From JBDTVS01 sp040007095 (GTDB lineage Bacteria > Acidobacteriota > Vicinamibacteria > Vicinamibacterales > CAVVIG01), in the NCBI GenBank assembly GCA_040007095.1, contig JBDTVS010000019.1, forward strand, positions 21,865 through 85,864: DNA of 64,000 bases, written 5' to 3'. Shown here piece after piece: positions 27,061-34,650 of this stretch (position 1 is the first letter of the stretch; the number at the start of each line of letters is the position of its first letter). The position numbers and the translations under genes are program-made. The notes below the pieces were generated by a model that searched no databases, had not been told where the DNA came from, and was given only the letters and a program-made list of their open reading frames with translations.

Positions 27061-28360
27061 CCCCGCTCCAATCGCCGGAAAAGTCGTCGTCGGGATCGAG
27101 CGCTTCCTGCGCGGGCCGCAGCGACTCGGGGACGTGCTGCAGGTTCACGCGGATGCGCGTCCACGTGCGGAACCGTCCGCGCATGGCATCGACGAGCACG
27201 TCGGCGGGCGCGAGGTGCTCCGCCGCCCGCGGGTGGCGTCCGCGCCAACGTTCAAGCCCTGCCAGCGCGTCGGCTTTGTCGCGGGCACGGGCGATTTCCA
27301 GCAGCGGATGCTTGGGGGTCCGCCGCCGCGACGGCTGTACCCGCGACGGCTCGCCGGCTTGTTTACGAAAATGCGGCGGCCACGGCGCATCGCCGAGCCC
27401 TTCGCGCTCCTGGCGTGCGGACAGCTCGAGTACTCGTTCGAGCGAGCACGGATGCCGATCCATCGGGGCGTGCAGGTCGCCGAACTCCGCAAAACGCGAC
27501 GGCATCGTGCCAAGCGTGAACTCGCGAGGATCGCAGAGATCCACTTCGTCCCACCCGAGCGGGGCTGATACGCGAGCGTCGGGAGTGGGCCGCACCGAAT
27601 ACGCGCTGGCCATCGTGCGGTCTTTCGCGTTCTGGTTGTAATCGAGAAACACACCGTGCCGCTCTTCCTTCCACCATTTGCTCGTCGCCAGGCCTGGCGC
27701 GCGCCGCTCGACCTCTCGCGCCACCGCCAGTGCGGCACGGCGCACTTCGGTGAACGTCCACCGCCGTTCGATGCGCACATACACGTGCATGCCGCGGGAT
27801 CCGGACGTCTTTGGCCAGCCGATCAGGCCGCAGTCGTCGAGTGCGGCACGCACCACGCGTGCGACGTCGCGAATCTGCGCCCACGCGATCCCCGGCACGG
27901 GGTCGAGGTCGATCCGCAGCTCGTCGGGATGATCGAGGTCGTCGCCGCGGACGGGATGCGGGTGCAGTTCGAGGCACGCGAGGTTGGCCATCCAGGCCAG
28001 TGCGGCGGGGTCACGCGGCACCACTTCCTCGGCGGTCCGTCCGGATGGGAAACTCAAGGCGACGACCTCAATCCACGCCGGCCGCGCGTGCGGTGCCCGC
28101 TTCTGGAAGAAGAACTCGCCGTCGATGCCGTTCGGGTAGCGCACCAGCACGTTGGGCCGCCCACCCGCGGCGCGTAGCGCGCCGTCCGCGACGGCAAGGT
28201 AGTAGTTGACGAGGTCGAGCTTGGTGTACGCCGGCTCCGGAAACAGGATCTTTCGCGGGTTCGACACCGCGATGTCCCGTCCGCAGACCGACAAATGCTC
28301 TGACTCGCTGCTCTGCACAGGATGATTCCAGTGTCGTGTCTCAGAAGTTCGTTGTTGCAT
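27008..28360 (-). CDS. LigD-type polymerase/primase domain protein
   Basis: This is the polymerase domain of the LigD system as a separate gene. Catalytic acids are in LRIDLDPVPG, the nucleotide-binding loop is SGSRGMHVYVRIERRW, and the conserved block VFLDYNQNAKDRTMASAYS is present. It extends 3' ends with NTPs during break repair. The last 100 residues are basic and lack a ligase domain; the ligase is the convergent neighbour. The ATG at 28360 lies inside palindromic element E2, which supplies the first ten or so codons; GTG 28318 just outside is an alternative start. No Ku gene is in the window. Confidence 0.87.
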   Translation of the reverse strand: MQQRTSETRHWNHPVQSSESEHLSVCGRDIAVSNPRKILFPEPAYTKLDLVNYYLAVADGALRAAGGRPNVLVRYPNGIDGEFFFQKRAPHARPAWIEVVALSFPSGRTAEEVVPRDPAALAWMANLACLELHPHPVRGDDLDHPDELRIDLDPVPGIAWAQIRDVARVVRAALDDCGLIGWPKTSGSRGMHVYVRIERRWTFTEVRRAALAVAREVERRAPGLATSKWWKEERHGVFLDYNQNAKDRTMASAYSVRPTPDARVSAPLGWDEVDLCDPREFTLGTMPSRFAEFGDLHAPMDRHPCSLERVLELSARQEREGLGDAPWPPHFRKQAGEPSRVQPSRRRTPKHPLLEIARARDKADALAGLERWRGRHPRAAEHLAPADVLVDAMRGRFRTWTRIRVNLQHVPESLRPAQEALDPDDDFSGDWSGVSDRAPRRTPSRARKES

Positions 28361-28491
28361 CGAGGGCGGCGAGGCGCCCGGCCGACAAGGCGCGAAGAGC
28401 AAGCATATCGGGAATATGTGAGCGATGAGCAACGCAGTCCGCCAGGATGCCTCGTCGACCGAATGCCAACGAACTTCTGGGACGCGACACT
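28330..28491 (-). repeat. 162-bp palindromic element E2 (MITE-like)
   Basis: Inverted ends of 25 bp with two mismatches lie at 28330-28354 and 28467-28491 (outermost bases AGTGTCGTGTC and GACGCGACACT). The core, on the minus strand, matches E3 and E1, including CGTTGCTCATCGCTCACATA and the small stem-loop at 28404-28418 (CATAT, loop CGGGA, ATATG). It fills the divergent gap between the polymerase gene and the SecD-like gene. Confidence 0.75.
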
Positions 28492-28548
28492 AATGTGGCG
28501 ATGGCGGTCGGGTTCGTCCGGTATCATGTCGCCAACCGGAGGGTGCCC

Positions 28549-29112
28549 ATGTCCTGCAGAGTTCTCGCCTGCGCGATGCGATGCGTGACCGGTGTTCCCT
28601 GTATCGCCGGCCTGTGCATGGCGGGCTTGCTGATGTGTCCTGCGCTGAGCGCCCAGCAGCCGTCACCCAGCTTCGATCAGCCGGACATTCAAGGCAACGG
28701 CTTGCGTCCCGCGGACCTTGCGAAAGAGCAGGCGCGAAGGGTCTTCCTTGAACTGCGTCTTGCCGAGGCCGGACCGGTTCGGGGGCTGACGTTCGAAGCG
28801 ACTGTGAAGAACACCGGGAAGACCCTGCACCTGCACTACACCACCGTGCTGACCAACGGCGACGTCAGCCGCGCGCGCGTCGTGGAAAGCGCCGGCCGCT
28901 ACGAAGTGGCGCTCAGGCTGAATGACGACGGCGCCGTCAAGATGGCGTCGGCGACGGCGAGGCACACGGGCAGGCCGATCGCGATCATCCTCGACGGCTC
29001 CGTGGTGGCTGACGTCACCGTCCGCGAGGCGCTCCGGGCCGAGATCGTGTTTTCCGCGAACTTCACTCAAGCCGAAGCGACGCGAATCGTCGCCGGGCTG
29101 AACAACTGGTAG
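28549..29112 (+). CDS. secreted standalone SecD P1-like domain protein
   Basis: GGAGGG at 28538-28543 precedes ATG 28549. The 187-residue product has a Cys-rich hydrophobic leader (GVPCIAGLCMAGLLM) with cleavage near LSAQQ. The C-terminal half, HTGRPIAIILDGSVVADVTV then EIVFSANFTQAEATRIVAGL, is the head part of the SecD first periplasmic domain. None of the SecD membrane helices is present, so it is not a translocase. A periplasmic binding or accessory role is possible but unproven. Confidence 0.65.
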   Translation: MSCRVLACAMRCVTGVPCIAGLCMAGLLMCPALSAQQPSPSFDQPDIQGNGLRPADLAKEQARRVFLELRLAEAGPVRGLTFEATVKNTGKTLHLHYTTVLTNGDVSRARVVESAGRYEVALRLNDDGAVKMASATARHTGRPIAIILDGSVVADVTVREALRAEIVFSANFTQAEATRIVAGLNNW

Positions 29113-29143
29113 GAATGACTCGGTCGCCCATCGCAAACGACCG

Positions 29144-29159
29144 TGTTCACTTGTGAACA
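29144..29159. promoter_or_regulatory. perfect 16-bp palindrome, candidate Crp/Fnr operator
   Basis: TGTTCACTTGTGAACA is a perfect inverted repeat (7-bp arms, 2-bp centre) 36 bp before the start of the Crp/Fnr-family gene. Its size and symmetry fit a dimeric regulator, so autoregulation is likely. A second shorter dyad (TCATGC/GCATGA, 29181-29198) overlaps the start codon. Confidence 0.55.
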
Positions 29160-29194
29160 TGCTGGTTTCCGCGTCGCCTGTCATGCTCTAAGGC

Positions 29195-29875
29195 ATGAAG
29201 TCAAGGCCTGTCCGGGAGCGGGTGCGAACCGGCCGGGCGTTCGATGCGCAGGCGTTTCTCGCGTCGGAAGGAGTCGCCAGGACCATCGTCGAATACCGCC
29301 GGGGAGAGTCGATCTTCACACAGGGAGACAGCTGCGAGAGTGTGTTCTACATTCGGACGGGCGGCGTCAAGTTATCCGTCCTTTCGAAGATGGGGCGAGA
29401 AGCCGTCGTCGCGATGCTCGGTCCCGGAGACTTCTTCGGCGAAGGGTGTCTAGCCGGTCAGTCGTTTCGGATGGGCTCGGCCACCGCGATGACCCCGAGC
29501 TCGGTCTTGCTCGTCGGCAAGGGCAAAATGGTGCGGCTGCTCCACAAGCAGCACGCGATGTCCGACCGGTTCATCGCGCATATGCTGTCGCGCAACATTC
29601 GGATCGAAGAGGACCTGGTCGATCAGCTCTTCAACTCGAGCGAGAAGCGGTTGGCCCGTGCGCTGTTGCTGCTCGCTCGCTACGGGATGCAGGAAGAGCC
29701 GGTGCGGCTGGTGCCGAAGATGTCGCAGGATACGCTGTCGAAAATGATCGGCACCACGCGATCGCGGGTGAATTTCTTCCTCAACAAGTTCAAGAAGCTG
29801 GGCTTCATCGAATACGACGGAGAGAGTCCGGTGAAGATCAACAGTTCGCTCCTGAGCGTCGTCCTGCACGATTGA
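29195..29875 (+). CDS. Crp/Fnr-family transcriptional regulator
   Basis: The 226-residue protein has a cyclic-nucleotide-binding-like beta barrel (about 25-140; YRRGESIFTQGDSCESVFYI, GPGDFFGEGCLAG) and a winged helix (about 150-215; MSQDTLSKMIGTTRSRVNFF) whose recognition helix is clear. The Fnr N-terminal cysteine cluster is absent, and the cAMP-contacting arginine-serine pair is not obvious, so the ligand is unknown. A perfect palindrome upstream is a candidate operator. Confidence 0.88.
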   Translation: MKSRPVRERVRTGRAFDAQAFLASEGVARTIVEYRRGESIFTQGDSCESVFYIRTGGVKLSVLSKMGREAVVAMLGPGDFFGEGCLAGQSFRMGSATAMTPSSVLLVGKGKMVRLLHKQHAMSDRFIAHMLSRNIRIEEDLVDQLFNSSEKRLARALLLLARYGMQEEPVRLVPKMSQDTLSKMIGTTRSRVNFFLNKFKKLGFIEYDGESPVKINSSLLSVVLHD

Positions 29876-29945
29876 GGAACCGTCGAAGACCTTCACCATC
29901 CTCGTGAGGCTGATTCCCGGCGCACCTGCCCGCCACCAGGGGCTG

Positions 29946-30362
29946 CTAAGTGTTGGCGACAGGCGCGAAGAGCGACAGGCTGCCGCGTCGCAGAGCCAGT
30001 TGCCGTGCGGATCGCTGGCCTTGTTCTCGCCTCTCCTCGCAGGCCTGGCACCGTACCGCGAACGGCAGCGCCCGCAGCCGTCGCTCGGAAATCTCCTCGG
30101 CGCACTCGAAGCATGACCCGTACTCTCCCGCGTCGAGACGAAGGATCGCCTCGTCGATGCGGGCGAGCGTCTCCGCCCTCATCTGGAGCAAGGCGAACTC
30201 GAGGTCTCCCTGAACGTCGGCGTCGGACTGTTCGAGGTCGTCCCCTCTGTCTTTCAGCCCGTTGCGGCCGTCGCGGATGCGGCTCTGGACCTGGTCCTGG
30301 ATCGCGCACCGCCGCTCGGTCAGGATGTGCTTCAGTTCGGCGTTTCGGAGGGTGGTGGTCAT
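29946..30362 (-). CDS. DksA/TraR-family zinc-finger protein
   Basis: The 138-residue product has an N-terminal coiled coil (about 8-75; LKHILTERRCAIQDQVQSR) with acidic residues near its tip. It carries a C4 zinc finger, YGSCFECAEEI...CQACEER. DksA proteins enter the RNA polymerase secondary channel and modulate the stringent response. ATG 30362 (MTTTLRN) is chosen over upstream starts because it begins the conserved coiled coil. It is convergent with the Crp/Fnr gene. Confidence 0.87.
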   Translation of the reverse strand: MTTTLRNAELKHILTERRCAIQDQVQSRIRDGRNGLKDRGDDLEQSDADVQGDLEFALLQMRAETLARIDEAILRLDAGEYGSCFECAEEISERRLRALPFAVRCQACEERREQGQRSARQLALRRGSLSLFAPVANT

Positions 30363-30615
30363 GTTCGCCCCTTTCGCTGCCAGCATGCGCCAAAGGATCC
30401 GCGGCGGTGTGTGCAGGAGTGAACACCAGCGCAAATCGCCGTGAAACGCTCGGCGTGAAACGCGGAATCCCAGGCCTCAGCAGGCCTGCTTGAAGGCTGG
30501 CGGCAGTCGGCGGGCGGTGCATCCCCGCCGGCACCCATCAAGTCGTTGGTCGCCGTTGTTCCTTGGAGTGACGCTCATCCAGGCCCTCGCGCCGTCCGTG
30601 ATAACGTGACGTCTC

Positions 30616-31365
30616 ATGGGCGCGTTCCTCACTGCCGAAGGCCTGGTGGCTCTCGCAACGCTGACGTTTCTCGAGGTCGTCCTCGGCGTCGACAATGTCA
30701 TCTTCATTTCCATTCTGTCGGGCAAGCTGCCGCCGGACCGGCAACATAGCGCCCGCCGCACGGGACTGCTCGCCGCGATGGCGATGCGCATCGGGCTCCT
30801 GATGTCGATTGTCTGGATCATCCGTCTGACCGAGCCGATCCTGACGCTCGGCGGCCGCGGAATTTCCGGGCGTGACCTGGTGCTGCTCGCGGGCGGATTG
30901 TTCTTGCTCGCGAAGGCCACTGTCGAAATTCACGATGGGTTGGAGGGGGAGGAGGGGCACACGGCCGGACGCGTTGCGCCGTCGTTTGGCGCGGTCATCC
31001 TGCAAATCATGGTGCTCGATATCGTCTTCTCGCTCGACTCCGTGATTACCGCAATCGGCATGGCGAGCGACCTCTCGATCATGGTGGCTGCCGTGATCTT
31101 CGCTGTGGCGATCATGATGTTCTCAGCCGAGCCGATCAGTCAGTTCGTCAACCGTCACCCGACGGTCAAGGTGCTGGCCCTGTCGTTTCTCCTCATGATT
31201 GGCCTGTCGCTCATCGGCGACGGCCTGGGGATGCACATTCCGAAGGGCTACATCTATTTCGCGATGGGCTTCTCGGTCTTCGTCGAGATGATCAACCTGC
31301 GCATGCGCGGTGCGAAGAGCCCGGTGAAGCTCCGTCAGTCGTACGTATCGGACAGGGATGTTTAG
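30616..31365 (+). CDS. TerC-family integral membrane protein
   Basis: About seven membrane helices fill this 249-residue protein. The two family signatures with membrane-embedded acids are visible: FLEVVLGVDNVIFISIL (about 18-34) and LDIVFSLDSVITAIGM (about 133-149). TerC-family members are linked to metal homeostasis, including manganese export, and to tellurium resistance. The gene stands alone. Its stop TAG is the start of a TAGTGGACTGTCTCC motif resembling the end of the palindromic elements. Confidence 0.88.
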   Translation: MGAFLTAEGLVALATLTFLEVVLGVDNVIFISILSGKLPPDRQHSARRTGLLAAMAMRIGLLMSIVWIIRLTEPILTLGGRGISGRDLVLLAGGLFLLAKATVEIHDGLEGEEGHTAGRVAPSFGAVILQIMVLDIVFSLDSVITAIGMASDLSIMVAAVIFAVAIMMFSAEPISQFVNRHPTVKVLALSFLLMIGLSLIGDGLGMHIPKGYIYFAMGFSVFVEMINLRMRGAKSPVKLRQSYVSDRDV

Positions 31366-31450
31366 TGGACTGTCTCCGCGCCTTGTTGGTCGTTGTCAGG
31401 ACCACTCCGCGCGCCGCCATCACGTCGTCGTGCCGCATCGTCTTGAAGTA

Positions 31451-31498
31451 AGGACCCGTAGATGAATAACGTGCGCACGCTATTCATCTACGGGTCCT
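31451..31498. terminator. 18-bp perfect inverted repeat, possible bidirectional terminator
   Basis: AGGACCCGTAGATGAATA (31451-31468) pairs perfectly with 31481-31498. The 12-nt loop itself contains CGTGCGCACG, so nearly the whole 48 nt can fold. It lies between convergent genes and overlaps the last codons and stop of the ATP-grasp gene. There is no T tract, so either a non-classical terminator or a palindromic repeat is possible. Confidence 0.5.
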
Positions 31499-32461
31499 AA
31501 TCTGACGAACGAGAAAATCGACGACCCGCTCGAACGGATCAAAGCCGAATGCCTCGGCCACCGACGGGCGAAGGTTCGAGTTCGCGTTGATGTCGTAGAA
31601 CACCCGCCGGCCATCGGGCGTCTCGAGGTACTCGATTCCCCCGACGTCTAGCCCCGCTGCCCGCACGATCCGTCTCGCCACGTCCACCGCTGGCTCGGGG
31701 ACATCGGGAAACGGAAGAAATTCGACCGCCGCGGCCTCGACATCTGGATCACCCGCCGGATCGACAGCCACGACACACACGCCGGCGCCCTCGTCCGGAT
31801 TGCAGACGGGCGACGGACAGAGGTTGAAGCGTCCGTGCGTCTTGACCCGCATCGCATACAGGAGCTCGCCGTCGAGAAACTCGAGCCGGACGATACCCTG
31901 CTCCGGATCGTGCGGCAGGTATTCCTGCAGCAGGAACAGATTGTCCGGCAACCACACCGTTGGGTCGCGGTTGAAGATGTCCTCGACGGCCTCCAACGAC
32001 TCGACGACCTGAATGCGTGCACCGCTGCCGCCCTGGTCCGGTTTGAGCAGCGCCGGCCACCGGATCAGGTGTGCGTAGGCACGAAGGGCGCTGGCGTCGT
32101 TGAAGGTGATCGAATGCGGGCAATCGATACCGAGCGTGCGCAGCAGCGTCGCCTGGGCGCTCTTGCTCAGCTCGAGCGCGAAGACGTTGGCGCCGTTCAG
32201 CACGCGGGCGCCCCGGAGCTCCAGGGATCGCAAGTAGGCCAGCGCGAGGGGAACCGCTCGCGTGTGGCCGCGCAGATACGCACTGGGACTGGCCTGGTTG
32301 AAATACAGTGCCGCGCGCAGCGGCTCGACGTTGTCGAAGGCCGCGCGGGTGACGTCGAATGGGGCGAACGGCACCCCGCGACGTTCCAGGGCCGCAAACA
32401 ATGGCTTCTGCCATTCGGGATGTTCGTGAAGGACGACCAGGTCAGGCGGGGATATTGTCAT
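31484..32461 (-). CDS. RimK-like ATP-grasp ligase
   Basis: The 325-residue product has an ATP-grasp fold. The N-terminal domain starts PPDLVVLHEHPEWQ; the glycine-rich ATP loop is WPALLKPDQGGSGARIQVVE; the metal and nucleotide site near the end is YDINANSNLRPSVAEAFGFD. Such enzymes join amino acids or peptides to acids using ATP; the substrate is unknown. ATG 32461 has GAGG just upstream; the longer frame has no support. The last four codons and TGA lie in an 18-bp hairpin, which may have replaced the original end. Confidence 0.8.
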   Translation of the reverse strand: MTISPPDLVVLHEHPEWQKPLFAALERRGVPFAPFDVTRAAFDNVEPLRAALYFNQASPSAYLRGHTRAVPLALAYLRSLELRGARVLNGANVFALELSKSAQATLLRTLGIDCPHSITFNDASALRAYAHLIRWPALLKPDQGGSGARIQVVESLEAVEDIFNRDPTVWLPDNLFLLQEYLPHDPEQGIVRLEFLDGELLYAMRVKTHGRFNLCPSPVCNPDEGAGVCVVAVDPAGDPDVEAAAVEFLPFPDVPEPAVDVARRIVRAAGLDVGGIEYLETPDGRRVFYDINANSNLRPSVAEAFGFDPFERVVDFLVRQIRTRR

Positions 32462-32564
32462 GGCACCTCGGACTGGCATATCGTGCCACAGCCGGTGCCG
32501 GCGAGCATGAGGGCTCACACGGCTGCTGATGGCCTGTTGTGCGGGTTGTAGGCTCAAAAGGCCG

Positions 32565-32596
32565 CCACGAAAACACGAAAACACGAAAAACATTCC
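32565..32596 (+). repeat. CACGAAAA short-period repeat (copy B1)
   Basis: Three CACGAAAA units follow one another directly upstream of the SDR gene start (32599), inside its leader. Related tracts occur at 48961-49036 and 57604-57690. Confidence 0.65.
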
Positions 32597-32598
32597 AT

Positions 32599-34143
32599 AT
32601 GTCCACAGGGACTGCTCCCCGCGCGGATGCCGCAGATCTGGCGTTTCTGGAACACCTGCGCGCCTCGACTGAACTCCTGGAGTCGATGGCTGCCGATTGG
32701 CGGCAGCTCGATCGCCTGCCCCCCGACGATCGGCGCCGCCTCCATCGAGCAATCGCGGCGTTGTTCACGCCCGATCCCTCGGCGCGCCGGAAACGATCGA
32801 AGGCGGACCAGCGTCACCGCAAAGCGGCAGCCACCGCGCGCGAGGAGGCGGTGCTCGATCGCACCGGAATTCGCACGCTGCGCCGGCGGCCGGTGGTCGC
32901 CACACCCAATTTCTTTCCGCCCGGGGAACGGGTCGCCGACGAGGCCGTGGACCGCGATCCGGGCGGCGGCCATTCAGGTGAGCCGGCCCGCGGCGCGTCG
33001 GTCGACCTGCGGCGTTGTTACATCTGCAAACAGCCGTACTCGGTCATCCATCACTTCTACGATCAATTGTGTCCAGTCTGCGGCGACGAGAACTTCGCGG
33101 CGCGGACGGAGTTGGCCGACTTGCGCGGCCGGGTAGCGCTTCTCACCGGCGGGCGCGTGAAGATCGGCTATCAAGCCGGCCTCAAGCTGCTGAGGTCGGG
33201 TGCGCACCTCATCGTCACGACTCGTTTCTCTCGCGACGCCGCGGCCCGCTATGCGCGGGAGCCCGATTTCGGTGAGTGGGCGGATCGTCTCGAAATCGTC
33301 GGCCTCGATCTGCGCCAGACGCCGCGCGTCGAAGCGTTCTGCCGCGAACTGGTCTCGAGTCGCGGCCGGTTGGACTTCATCGTCAACAATGCGTGCCAGA
33401 CCGTGCGCCGCCCGCCGGATTTCTATGCGCACCTGATGGCGGCCGAAACGGCGCCGCTCGAGGCGCTGCCGGCGCCTGTCCGCAAGCTCCTGGGCGAAGG
33501 GGCAGGGCCGACGATGAGCGAGCCCCGAACGGCGGATCCGCGCGGCGCGGCTTCACTGTCACAGCTGCCGCTGCTGCCGGAGGAATTCCTGGCGCGGACG
33601 GATTTGTTTCCCGCGGGCCAATTCGATCAGGACCGCCAGCAGGTCGACCTGCGCGTTCGGAACTCGTGGCGGTTGCTGCTCGCCGACGTGCCGTCGGTGG
33701 AATTGTTGGAAGTGCAGCTCGTCAACGCCATTGCGCCCTTCCTGATCAATGCGCGTCTCAAGCCGCTCATGCTCCGTACGCCCGGCCGGGACAGACACAT
33801 CGTGAACGTATCGGCAGTCGAGGGTCAATTCTATCGGCGCGGCAAGACCACGCGCCATCCGCACACGAACATGGCAAAGGCCGCGCTCAACATGATGACG
33901 CGGACCGCCGCGGCCGACTACCACAATGACGGCATTCACATGAACAGCGTCGATACGGGGTGGGTGACCGACGAGGACCCCGCCGAGATTGCGGCGCGCA
34001 AAAGGACGGAACTGCGGTTTCATCCACCGCTCGATATCGTCGACGGGGCGGCGCGGATCGTCGCCCCGATCATCGCGGGCATGAATTCGGGAAGACACAC
34101 GTGGGGACAGTTCTTGAAGGATTTTCGTCCGACTGACTGGTAA
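32599..34143 (+). CDS. SDR-type oxidoreductase with N-terminal zinc ribbon
   Basis: The 514-residue protein has a helical N-terminal region, then a four-cysteine zinc ribbon (RCYICKQPYSVIHHF and QLCPVCGDENF, about 135-160). An SDR Rossmann fold follows with LTGGRVKIGYQAGLKLL and NNACQTVRR. The usual catalytic Tyr-x-x-x-Lys is replaced by HTNMAKAALNMM, with threonine at the tyrosine position and the lysine kept. This arrangement is, from memory, shared by a group of eukaryote-like SDR proteins, so it is probably a family trait, not decay. The reaction is unknown. ATG 32599 begins after a CACGAAAA repeat. Confidence 0.75.
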   Translation: MSTGTAPRADAADLAFLEHLRASTELLESMAADWRQLDRLPPDDRRRLHRAIAALFTPDPSARRKRSKADQRHRKAAATAREEAVLDRTGIRTLRRRPVVATPNFFPPGERVADEAVDRDPGGGHSGEPARGASVDLRRCYICKQPYSVIHHFYDQLCPVCGDENFAARTELADLRGRVALLTGGRVKIGYQAGLKLLRSGAHLIVTTRFSRDAAARYAREPDFGEWADRLEIVGLDLRQTPRVEAFCRELVSSRGRLDFIVNNACQTVRRPPDFYAHLMAAETAPLEALPAPVRKLLGEGAGPTMSEPRTADPRGAASLSQLPLLPEEFLARTDLFPAGQFDQDRQQVDLRVRNSWRLLLADVPSVELLEVQLVNAIAPFLINARLKPLMLRTPGRDRHIVNVSAVEGQFYRRGKTTRHPHTNMAKAALNMMTRTAAADYHNDGIHMNSVDTGWVTDEDPAEIAARKRTELRFHPPLDIVDGAARIVAPIIAGMNSGRHTWGQFLKDFRPTDW

Positions 34144-34201
34144 CCGAACCGGAACGGTTGGACGCGCTTATTCCTTCAGGGTCCTTAGATCGAGAGGCCG
34201 A

Positions 34202-34615
34202 ATGGACACGGGAAGACCCAGCGGGCAACAGGATCTCGCGTTGAAGCTCTCCGGCTACACGATGCCCGGACAGGAGTTGTTTCGTAACGTGCTGTTCGAT
34301 CAGCTCTATGCGTCGATGCCGAAGGATCCCCAGGTACAAGTGCAGATCTACAACGCGGAAATCGCTCCTGGAGGCTACACCAACTGGCATTGCCACAACG
34401 GCGCCACGTTCTTCGTGGCGTTGCAGGGCATATTCGAAGCGGAGTTCCAGGAGGGGATTCTCATCAAGGCGAAAGCCGGCGACGTGTATTCCGAACCGAT
34501 CGGGAAAATGCATCGCGGCCACAATCCCCACCCCGATCTGCCGTATCTCTGCATCGGTGTCTGCATCACGGCGCCCGACCGCGACCATGTCACCAACGTC
34601 GTGACCCCGTGGTGA
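34202..34615 (+). CDS. cupin-domain protein
   Basis: This 137-residue single-domain cupin shows both metal-binding motifs: NWHCHNGATFFVALQGIFEAE (His pair and Glu) and GKMHRGHNPHP. There is no signal peptide. Small cupins of this sort are isomerases, dioxygenases or sensors, and the sequence alone does not decide. It begins 59 bp after the SDR gene on the same strand, so co-transcription is possible. Confidence 0.8.
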   Translation: MDTGRPSGQQDLALKLSGYTMPGQELFRNVLFDQLYASMPKDPQVQVQIYNAEIAPGGYTNWHCHNGATFFVALQGIFEAEFQEGILIKAKAGDVYSEPIGKMHRGHNPHPDLPYLCIGVCITAPDRDHVTNVVTPW

Positions 34616-34650
34616 GGCCGCCGGCCGGTCGTTGAAAAGCCGGGAGCCTT

